From contig NC_087070.1 of assembly GCF_963678635.1 (NCBI RefSeq), forward strand, positions 5,056,539 through 5,120,538: a stretch of DNA of 64,000 nucleotides, written 5' to 3'. How positions within the stretch are numbered: the stretch's first letter is position 1; each line of letters begins with the position of its first letter. This document shows, piece by piece, positions 38,801-50,800 of this stretch. Under the pieces are notes generated by a model that was not told the origin of the DNA, did no database searches, and saw nothing but the letters and a program-made list of their open reading frames with translations. Origin of the DNA: Symsagittifera roscoffensis (taxonomy: Eukaryota > Xenacoelomorpha > Acoela > Convolutidae). The position numbers and the translations under genes were made by a program.

Positions 38801-41800
38801 ACATTTTCCGCGTGTTTTTTAGATAATTGTTTTTTCCGACCACTAAAAGGTCAGGTACCTCTACAAAAAATATGGTAGCGCAAAAAATAGTCGAAATGAT
38901 TGAAGGATACATTGTAATACAGCAGATGTAGTCGTGATTTGAACCCTTCTAAAAATTTCACAAAAAAAATATGCAGTGCAGAGAAACTCCGCTAAAAAAT
39001 TGTTTGATTTTTAGTTTCATTCCGAGCAAATAAAACGAGCGAGCAAGTCTTTTATGAGCAATTGTTTCGTTTAATTCAAATAACAGTAGTTTTTGAAAAA
39101 TTTTAGCGCCTTCTTGAAATATAGCCAACCGAAATTTGGAAAAGAGTGATGCACGCAAGGAAACAAAAAAAACTTTCTTTTAAAAAGATGTTTATATGTA
39201 AATTTGAATTTCAAGAACATTGTATTATTGTATGTTTTTTGATAAAACTAAACCCAATTTGACGAAATTGGATCATTTCAAAACTTAGCATTTCGCTGGG
39301 AGATTTGATAGAAAAAGTTTCACTGCTTATCCTTCTATATCAAGCATATTCGCTCGCAATTGAACTGATCTCAACTAGTGTTGGGGCATTTTTTTTGAAA
39401 ATTTTTGTTCTAATCCTTACTGAAAGGTCTTAACTATGATGAATCACACGAACTATTCCGATTACTATTTTGCCACCTAATTTTGCTTGAAATATAGAAA
39501 CAAAAATTAAAACACAACCGGATTCAAAGTTCATCCCCATTTTAAATGGTTAAAACAAAAAAAAACAGTCAATGATAAACGAAATAGAAAAAAATAAACT
39601 GTTTTTTGAAAATAATAAATTTTCGAGTTTCAAAATAGAAAATTGGACAAATAGATAATGTTTTCATTCCGCTGGAAAAATTATAATTACAAGCTACTTT
39701 CAAAAGTAAAAGTTGTTCATGATTTTCACTATGTTCATTGGAAATTGAAATTTGCCATTTTTGGCAAATGACCTTGGAATGAGAATTAAAAAATAGACGT
39801 CAAACCGCACCATGAAAGTCCCAGCCCATTTCCAAAAAGTTTTGCTCATCAAACTACGCAATGAAAGGCTATCAAGCCGATATTTAAAAGAGCAAAAAAA
39901 TTTTCAATTTTAACGCAAAAAAAACGATAAGAAAATGCAACATAAAAAATGAAAGGGGGAAGTATACATAGAAAGGTAAAGTAAAATTACAAATTCCAGG
40001 AGTGAATCAAACGACTACAAGCAACACTAATATAAATTGCGTACAGCAAGAAAAGTGATTCTAAGAAGTAGTAACTAAGCCGACAAAGCATAAGCAGACA
40101 ATTAATAGTCGAACCAAGGTGGATGAGTTCAGAGTATTTTTTCTACGAACCAAGGTATATGAGTTCAGAAGAATCCTGTGAATGTAGTTCATGACAGGGA
40201 AAAAGTCTAGTATCCGATTGCAATACCCTTGCTGATCGCAAGGGTAAGAAATTGGGCTCCAATTTTGTCCCACTTTTTTTAAATTCTGTATGGTTTCATT
40301 GGGTCTAGTCTTATTGTGATAGCTCGGGGACAATTACCGCTCAAGAAAGAGCCTCTACTTTTTGCTCTCTTTTTTTAATATGGGGGACTGGAAAAACCTA
40401 TTGTTTTGTAAGTTGTTTTCATTTTTTGTTCCCATGTTTGAAATAGAAGGAGATGAACAAGCCCATTTCTCGAAGAAAAAAAATGGTCCGAAAGTGGACT
40501 TCAACATATCATTGTAGAGGGACGAATGATTCTATTTATCAGCAAATTGGTCTTTATTGGTGACCAATTTGCAAAACAAGTGTCAAATCAGACCAATTTT
40601 CCAATAATGGGATTTATTTGCGCATCATTGAGTCCAAATTTTCCGTGCTAAATCGAATCGTGAACTAAAGGACGGGTGCATTTAAACCCTTCACATCGGA
40701 AAAAATTTGCTAAAATTTTGACCCGAGTACTCGAAATCTTGGTGATCAATTTATAGAAACAATTAAAAGCTGTCAGATTGTTATCTTTCCGACAGCTGCG
40801 TTATTGCAGGAGCTGCTTGAACTTCAGTATAATTCAGCAAATGGCATTGCAGAACTAAGTTTTATGGTTCCTTTAATGATAAGAAGGCTCTTTTTTCCTT
40901 TTCCCCCATCTGCAAATTTTTTCAAAACGGAGGTATTTTTGTTCATTTTTTCCGATTGTTAGTAAAAATGGCATGCGCATTAATTGGGCCATGTCAAATT
41001 GTTTACTCTCTATTATATGTTTACCTTAAAAAATCCAGTAACCAATTTAAAAAAATTCAGACAATCTATTCAGTCCTTGTACTTGATGCTCTAGACAAAG
41101 TCATCAATTTGAGTCTGTTTATTTTACAGCAGTCATCAAAAAATGCACAGTTAATACAAAAGTTTTGGTTATTTTTTTAAACTCTTCTGTGGGCTCGTTG
41201 GATAATTCGTGTTTTGGTCATTAAGTTGACCAATTTATAAAAAAAAGATGTCATAGAGGGTTAGTGGTTCGTTCGTACCCATTTTAACGCACTTTGTGTG
41301 TCTAAAGAAATCCGTTTTTGTTTGAGGTGTTCGAGATTCAATTTCTTTTTGTGGTAGTCCACAAAAATTTTTGAGCTCCACGTTTGATTTCAATTCATGA
41401 GTGTTGGCCAATTTTCTTGATTATGGCCATCTCGATTGCAATTAGTTTTCGAGACTTCTAGAATCTGACCTCATACCCGAAACTTCTATAATCAACATAT
41501 TGGCTAAACGGGGCTTCGCAAACAATGCGATACGACGAAAACATGTAGAGATGAAGTTGAAAAAAGAGCTAAATCGAAAAGTAACTTGAAGTCGATTAAC
41601 GAACGAATAATTCACAGATAAAACCATACAACAAAAAAAGAAAGCGTCAAAGACTTGTACAAAGCTAGATTTAAATTTGTCCTGGCATTTACTGAGACAT
41701 TCCGCTTGGAAATATACTAACTTCTGCTCGGTTTTGTCATACTTTCCTCAATCTGAGTTCTCTAAGTCAGATCTCCAGATATATATTTTCCCAAATCTTT

Positions 41801-44800
41801 CTCTATTTTAGATTCTTCTACTGCTTTAAGGAGCACAAAACGGAGGTATTTTTGTTCATTTTTTCCGATTGTTAGTAAAAATGGCATGCGCATTAATTGG
41901 GCCATGTCAAATTGTTTACTCTCTATTATATGTTTACCTTAAAAAATCCAGTAACCAATTTAAAAAAATTCAGACAATCTATTCAGTCCTTGTACTTGAT
42001 GCTCTAGACAAAGTCATCAATTTGAGTCTGTTTATTTTACAGCAGTCATCAAAAAATGCACAGTTAATACAAAAGTTTTGGTTATTTTTTTAAACTCTTC
42101 TGTGGGCTTGTTGGATAATTCGTGTTTTGGTCATTAAGTTGACCAATTTATAAAAAAAAAGATGTCATAGAGGGTTAGTGGTTCGTTCGTACCCATTTTA
42201 ACGCACTTTGTGTGTCTAAAGAAATCCGTTTTTGTTTGAGGTGTTCGAGATTCAATTTCTTTTTGTGGTAGTCCACAAAAATTTTTGGGCTCCACGTTTG
42301 ATTTCAATTCATGAGTGTTGGCCAATTTTCTTGATTATGGCCATCTCGATTGCAATTAGTTTTCGAGACTTCTAGAATCTGACCTCATACCCGAAACTTC
42401 TATAATCAACATATTGGCTAAACGGGGCTTCGCAAACAATGCGATACGACGAAAACATGTAGAGATGAAGTTGAAAAAAGAGCTAAATCGAAAAGTAACT
42501 TGAAGTCGATTAACGAACGAATAATTCACAGATAAAACCATACAACAAAAAAAGAAAGCGTCAAAGACTTGTACAAAGCTAGATTTAAAACTGTCCTGGC
42601 ATTTACTGAGACATTACGCTTGGAAATATACTAACTTCTGCTCGGTTTTGTCATACTTTCCTCAATCTGAGTTCTCTAAGTCAGATCTCCAGATATATAT
42701 TTTCCCAAATCTTTCTCTATTTTAGATTCTTCTACTGCTTTAAGGAGCACAAAACGGAGGTATTTTTGTTCATTTTTTCCGATTGTTAGTAAAAATGGCA
42801 TGCGCATTAATTGGGCCATGTCAAATTGTTTACTCTCTATTATATGTTTACCTTAAAAAATCCAGTAACCAATTTAAAAAAATTCAGACAATCTATTCAG
42901 TCCTTGTACTTGATGCTCTAGACAAAGTCATCAATTTGAGTCTGTTTATTTTACAGCAGTCATAAAAAAATGCACAGTTAATACAAAAGTTTTGGTTATT
43001 TTTTTAAACTCTTCTGTGGGCTCGTTGGATAATTCGTGTTTTGGTCATTAAGTTGACCAATTTATAAAAAAAAAGATGTCATAGAGGGTTAGTGGTTCGT
43101 TCGTACCCATTTTAACGCACTTTGTGTGTCTAAAGAAATCCGTTTTTGTTTGAGGTGTTCGAGATTCAATTTCTTTTTGTGGTAGTCCACAAAAATTTTT
43201 GAGCTCCACGTTTGATTTCAATTCATGAGTGTTGGCCAATTTTCTTGATTATGGCCATCTCGATTGCAATTAGTTTTCGAGACTTCTAGAATCTGACCTC
43301 ATACCCGAAACTTCTATAATCAACATATTGGCTAAACGGGGCTTCGCAAACAATGCGATACGACGAAAACATGTAGAGATGAAGTTGAAAAAAGAGCTAA
43401 ATCGAAAAGTAACTTGAAGTCGATTAACGAACGAATAATTCACAGATAAAACCATACAACAAAAAAAGAAAGCGTCAAAGACTTGTACAAAGCTAGATTT
43501 AAAACTGTCCTGGCATTTACTGAGACATTCCGCTTGGAAATATACTAACTTCTGCTCGGTTTTGTCATACTTTCCTCAATCTGAGTTCTCTAAGTCAGAT
43601 CTCCAGATATATATTTTCCCAAATCTTTCTCTATTTTAGATTCTTCTACTGCTTTAAGGAGCACATTTATCAAGTGCTGATTCTATTTCATTTGTGGTAA
43701 CTCATCTTCCTATTAAATGAAGATCCTCTCGTACCGGCTAGAAACGTTTTTGATTTGCTTAAAACCTTAAATCGATGGCTACGATATACGGTTCTGAAAA
43801 CATGAGAACATTAGGTAGATCGTTATTGAAGAAGCGGTCCTTGTAGCGATCGTTGGGAAACTCCACTTGAAATTTCCAAAATATTATGAGCTCATATTAT
43901 CTACTCTGACGAATTGAAAAAGGAGTGTACGGTCATCAACAGGAATCTCAAGAAGACACCCATCCATTGCAACATTAAAAGTTTTTCTATTAACTCCAAC
44001 TGAGGAACTTTATTAAAAGCTTTTGAAAAGTTATTATAAAATTCGATGACAAATGAACTCGGCTCGTTTCCTATTGCTTTGTAAATTCGTTTTAAGTAAG
44101 AAAACATATTTGTTCGAGCAGAACATTTTTGCAAAACTAGGCTGATTTTTTGTTACAAATTTGATGAAGTGATTATTCAGTGGGAGTTTGTAGTTCGCAA
44201 AGATTTCATTTTTTAGATGCGGAAGCGGCCCGTAGTTTTCTATCATCTTTTAATTCAAAAAGCTGCTATTCATTCATCAGGCGATTTGCGTAGTCGCCAA
44301 TTATTTTTCATTATTAAAAAATAAGATGGCATATATAAGTCAATAGAAAAGAAATCAAAAATTTTCAATCGATTAAAAAAAACTATTTTTAAAAATCAGA
44401 CTGGGTTAGGTTTACAAAAAAACTGAGTGATTTAAATTGTTTTTGAAAAAGAGTCGACAAAAAAAGGTACCAGCCATTACACATGACCTTTAAACAAAGT
44501 GGAAAATGAACAGTCGGAAAAAAGGAGAAAAATCACAAATCCGAAGGAAGTTGCAGTTTTTTTTCTCAAAAAGCTTGAGGAAAAATTCAAAACTGAAACT
44601 AGCTTTGCTTATTTTCTACCTAAGTGATGGTGGCAGCTTTTCAAAAAAAGAATATCAATAACTGACCGAAAAATTACCGATATTAAAAAATTTACCATTT
44701 TTTGAACAAAATTGTGGCCAATTTTGATAAAAACGGGTATTTGCGGTTTGACCGATGAGGTTTCGAACCCTATTTTTGGCCACATTTTAGTAGTGATGCT

Positions 44801-47800
44801 TCTATCTGAATTTAAAAAATTCAATAGATCTGCCGCAAAAACTCTTATTTGAGCGTGAATAACTTTTAGTAAAACTTTTTATGGAAAAAATGAACAAAAT
44901 CAAATGACCTGATTTATTGTGTATAATAGCTCGTAATGGTTGAGACTGAAATCACAACTTAGATTTTTCCTTATTTTAGATAGCCCTGCATGCTTTGTGG
45001 ATTTTATGCTTACATGTTATAAAAGAGAATGTGACAAGTACTGCTAGATATCCACAGTTGGTTCGACAGGATATACAACACATGGGTATGGGGAACATGA
45101 TCACCATCGTAATCAGCAGAATAATCGCAGTTACGTAGAATCCATAGGCAACCCTCAGTCTGATGTCCCCATATGGAGGTGAGTCTAAACATCACAAGCA
45201 TTATTACTATCGCATTGTCAAAAAATGCATTGAAACACACGCGCAACATCCGCCAGTGTTGATTTAAGCATCAATCAATTGATTCGAGCTATTTACCGCA
45301 AAAGATTTTTCAGTGATTAACGTTGATCTTGCTAGATATAAATACTCTCGCGGTATGATAAATTATCTAAATTTATAAAGTTTTCTCAAGTTTTTACACA
45401 AAAATTTCTACTGAAATTTGAAAAAAAAAGATCGATTTACATTTTCGAAACTTTTCGTGAACTTTTCACTTTTGCTGATCAATAGTATATTTTGCATTTT
45501 TTCAACCAAAAGAATTGAACTGAACATAGAAAAAAGTCAAAAGTCAAACGGCAAGAAATCAAATTTTAAGACTTTTCACTGAAAAAAAAGACGACAAATA
45601 AAAAAACTACAAAGACTCATATAAGGGTACCCGCACTGACAAACATGGATTTCGATCAATTTTAGAATGAAAAAATTTTCAAAAAGATCGATTTAAATCG
45701 ATTTAAAGTGGATTTAAGTGAAATTTTGATGGATTTAAGTGAGATTCGGATGGATTTTAGTGAGTCGGAAAATCCATCGAAATCGATTTAAATCGATTTT
45801 TTAGACACTTAAATCGATTTAAAATTTTCAAAAAGATCGATTTAAAATCCATTTGAGTGCGTAAAATGTACATGGTTAATCGATTTGGATCGATTCAAAA
45901 TCAATTTAAAATCAATTTAAATTGACCGGAAACCATTTTTGTCAGTGCGGGTATTCACCATGTTCATGACTCTTAAACAAACAGCGCATCGTCAAAACTT
46001 CTATTCACTCAATTTTCTTTCAAATCTTGACTCAAAATTCAATCTTGTTTTTATTTTGGCCCCTATTTTTTAGTAAAAAAGTATCCATACATAAAAAACT
46101 ATGGTCTATGTCCATGTAAGGATTTTGTGACTTGCAAGCACGCACTTTTTCAAAGTTTAAACAATTTGGCTCAAAAATTTTTTTCGAATCAATTTCAGTA
46201 TCAATTTGGGTGGTTGTTTGATATTAGAATAGCCCACAATCAGAAGTGTACAAGAACTCACGGAAAGAAAAACTAATTTAATTGAAAACTTTTCGTAATT
46301 TTTTGAACTTTGACGGAAAAATTCTATCGCATTCAAGCTCGTTGCTTTTCAAAAAACTTTCACACTTAGCAATTTGCAATAGCGTTATCATATTAAGAGA
46401 AAACTGGACCAGTAGGTCAATTTTATATTCCGCTTGGTGATAAAAAAAACACCACTCACGTTTTTTTGTGATCTCTTCACTTTTGCCGTTCGATAATGTG
46501 TTTGATTTCATTTTAACAAATCAAAATCAAAAATCCTGCCACCAATAATCAAACTTGACTTCGAACACCTTTCCGGATTTTTTTTTGTTGAAATAAAACA
46601 ACCAACAGGCAGTTGGAAAAAAGTCCTTGATCACAAAGAAACGGAAACAGGAAATTGTTTATTTTTCGTCTCGAAGCTTTAATTTTCGAATTTAAACTTC
46701 AAAATTTAACGGAAGATATATGCAAAAGGACCAATATGAGATCTTTTAAAAATGAACGATTTCTTGGTTTAAAAAAACAAAGCACAATTTGTTCTGAAAC
46801 GTTTCTAGCTTGCTTGAAATACAATTTTTGTAAAAACGTGAGCTAAAAATCAACAGAAAAATCAAAGCAATAGAATAAAAGCTTTCTTACCGTCTGACAG
46901 GAGGTATGGATATGCAGCATCAGGCCTGAAATAAAATTATAGAAAAAGCTCAAAATTTAAATTTTTCTATTTATTATCATAGTTTCTAGAAAAACTAGGT
47001 GTCTAAATTTTTTTCCAGCCAAGTTTGGGCTACTTTTGTCTAAGCCCACTAAAATTCAGAAAACAAGAGTTTTGAGGTTTTGAGTTTTTTATTTCCAAAA
47101 AAGTTAATATTGGACAAATTAAGGCGTGAATTATGCTAATCTTGATCGCATAATCAAACAAACAATCAAACAAATAATTAAACAATTTGTTGTCCCGTTT
47201 TTCTATTAACGTGTACTCTAATATGGACAAAGTACAAACAGCTAAACAGTCTTTATGTATATACATCAAACGGATAAAAACTTTTTGGTTTGACGTCCTT
47301 TTAGAGCACAAAAAATTAAAAAATCCTTCTTATATTCTTATATGTTGGAAAGTGGTTTTACAGGAAAAAAAACAGGGCTCCAGTTTTCATTCCGAGCCAA
47401 TTGTGATTTAAATTACCTTAAAAAGGAAAACGGGCAACTTAAAAAGTAAGAGCATATATAGAACACTGATCAAATTTCTTATTTAGGCAATATACCGAAT
47501 TAAAAACAAAAAACATGCCCAGTAGCAGTTTTTAAATAGTCAATGAGCGCAACTAAACAAAAAAACACTGGACGACTTAATTTTTTTTTTGAAAAAACTA
47601 AATTTTCAAAATTTCAAAAAAAAACGGACGGTTTTCAAGCTTTTTGTAGTTCTAGAAAAAATTATGATTGAACGTTTTTTGATAAAATAAACCCAATTTG
47701 AGAAAACTTTATCAACAAGTAAAAATTTTTTCCCTGCGAAATCTGAAAATTGAATTCCTTTTTCGGAGCTAGAAGTCGATCACTTTTTTTGCAATTGTTA

Positions 47801-50800
47801 AATTTTCGCTGTTCGATAGTAGATATTGCCTTCATTTTCACAAAAAAATGAAATAAATTTTTAAAAAATAATCAAATCGCGAAAAAGTAAACTTGTACCC
47901 GAACAAAATTTGAAACTGTCCCTGAAAAAAAGAAAAAGAATAAAAAGCATCACAACTTAAATAAGAAACTGAACAGCGTTCATCGACTCTCAATAAACAA
48001 AAAAATGTCACTTCTGCTACTATCGTGTGTTATAATATAAGCTATTGCTTTGTAAAATTATCTTTTCCTGCTTATTGTTTTTCCTAGTCTGGGGTTGGTT
48101 TTTAAAAAAAAAATTGGCCGCTTTAGTTCACGTAAAACAAGCCATGAGTTGCAGTTATCAGTTCTAAGTGAGCCCCGGGCTGAGGTGAATGACTCATGAT
48201 ATCCGTTTTTGACTATAGTTGACTTAACCGGAAACTGTTCGGCTTTGTTCAACTTTGCTCGACTTACATAAAATCATGACGCACAGTTTGACTCATATAA
48301 GGCTAGGGTTATTCAGTTTGTTAGACTTACTGATGCAATGATTTCTGAGCAGTGCTCATTCTCTACGCAGAAAATTATTACGGCTCAGAAATCATGCATC
48401 ATTGAACCCAGCAAACTGAATAATCCTAGAAAACATGCATCATTGAACCCAGCAAACTGAATAATCCCAGCAAACTGAATAATCCTAATCCTAGAATAAT
48501 GCGAAAAAGATAAGAAATAAAAAAGTTACTTTTGAAATCGACCGAGAAAAAAGATGGAGGCGTTAACATTAGACAAAAACGAATTTAATATTAAAAAAAA
48601 ACAGACTAATTTAAAGGAAAAAATCAGAGAGAAAATGGAGATTTAAGGCAAAATAGATAGAAGGGCTTCAGGTTTGACCAGATTTAATTTTGTTTTATCA
48701 GCATATCAGTGAGTATGTTTGTAGTACTGCAACCTGCTATGATGCGGAAGTTTTAGTGAAAAAGACCGAACATTTGTCGAACAATCAGAGCTCAGTATTC
48801 AAAACTTTGAAAGAAGCAAGCAAAAATTTTAGTCATGTCTTTGATAGTTTAAAGAGCAACCATTGAATAGGAACTTTCCGCACATTCGGTCTTTCGCAGA
48901 TGATAAAACTTTTTTTACTTTGCTTTACTTTTTGGTTTTCAAACATATTTTTACTCAAATACCATTCGTTCGCTGCACTTCAAATATTAAGCTCGTGAGT
49001 ATACACAAAAACTGCAAACACTCTGGAAGAACTCCGGAGATCTTTCATGTAATTTATAGGAGTTTCTTCAAAAGCTTTATTAGTTTTTTGCTCAGATTTT
49101 TGAAGAAATGCGGAACAATTAAATTTCGGCTTTTTTTCATACATTTCAGACCGATTTCTAAAATTTCATTTGCACATTTGATGGATCGATAACTGCATCT
49201 TCGTGGGCAACGCAATGAGACCTTAACACTATTCTACTTGACGCTACGGCTTCTCTCAAACGTGTTTAAAGAAATTGCTGGCTTGATACTTCGATGCTGA
49301 AGGTGTAACGCGAATAATTTACGCGTGGTGACTTATCTCGCTCTCTAAAATCGTTCCAAATTGAAATGAAAAAAGCTAATCAACCATCTTATGTTAATTC
49401 CATATACAACTCAAAATTTCTACAGTTAAAATTTGATAATTTTAAGCCTACATTTCATAGTTTAGTAAAATTCCACTTAAAAAAACTATTTGAGACCATT
49501 TAAGGGCAGTCAGAATATTCAGGTCTTTGCCCTGATACCAGTAGTCTTGTTTATGTTCAGTCACATTTTGACATTTTTTTTGCATTTTTGATGGAATTTT
49601 ATTAAGCCATCTGAAATTTTATTTTCCTTTATGATCATTTTTTAACAAAATTATAACAGTTTGAATTTTCACGACTATGTTTGGGACTGTTTTGACGAAC
49701 ATAATTCAAATTGCAACAATTAACGAGCAATTCTGTTCGTTCCAGTATCGCTTAAGCGGCAAATTGAATCCTTCCAATTGAACTGAGGCAAGCAATTTGC
49801 TCTTATTAAAACTTCAACATGAGCAAAAAAATATAATATTTTTCAGCGGGGGAGGGTATTTCAAATAAATTTTAAAAAATTTGTCAACATTCTTTTAGGT
49901 TGACCTAATTGATTTGCCAAGCGCTCCTAGATCCCTAGAAAAACTCTACTTTGACTGAATTTTCTGCGTTGCAGGCAAAAAATTGAAGAAAAGTGGAGTT
50001 TCCTCTTACCGTCTTAAAGATATTGTTGCCTGGAGATCGAATAATAGGAAAAGGTTTTCTATGATTGATAGTTTTAGAATTGGGCTCTTTTGGAATTTTT
50101 ACCAAAAAAAATCGTTTTTAGGGATCTCGCTCTTCGTCAAAATTAATACATATATTGGCATCGAATGAGCCTTTCAAAATTAATAGGGCTGGTCGCCGAA
50201 AATAGATATCATAAATTGAACCAAATAGGGGACCTTTCGATTGGTGAATGGGTCGAAAGGGGGCAATATGAACAATCAGTGATTTGACCTTATATACGAG
50301 CAGCCTTATTGCAGTTTCTATAGATGCTAAAGAGCTATCTTTATTTTTTTTGCCATGATTATTTTCCATGCCAGAAATTGTTAGATCATAGATATAGTTC
50401 ATAACTAGCAAAAAGTTAGTAATGTCCGAACTCATTAAAAAAATCAATATGACTTTTTCAAATATATATCTCAAAGTTACTTGAAAATGATAATTTCAAC
50501 CGGATTTAAATCGAAACTTTCAAGTTTCTCTTTTAAATTAACTTTGCATCTCCAATTAACTCCAATTATTCGTATCCCTATAAGACGATATGTTCCAAAA
50601 CTTGGAACGACAGAACTAATTAACAAGATCAGCCTGCCACTTTTAAGATATTTTTGCATGCAAAATTAAAGTTTTGGCAGTCTGAAAATTACTTGTGCAT
50701 GCGAAAATTGTCTGAATTAGGTCATTCGTTTTTTTACTTATTATTATCCGTTGCAAGTCACAGTAATTACATTTTTATGTTGTGCAAAAGAGCAAACAAG

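Noticed and set aside
40956..43455. Repeated 60-75-codon frames in each 914-bp unit
   Set aside because: They recur only because the DNA is triplicated; composition is that of chance frames and one is truncated by a single change in copy 3.
45010..45249. 79-codon minus-strand ORF with ATG
   Set aside because: It overlaps exon 3 in another frame. Only the other frame joins in phase to exons 2 and 4 and gives membrane segments.
48863..49192. 109-codon frame containing SFADDKTFF, reminiscent of a reverse-transcriptase FADD motif
   Set aside because: No other reverse-transcriptase motif precedes or follows it, and the rest is Phe/Ile/Lys-rich chance sequence.
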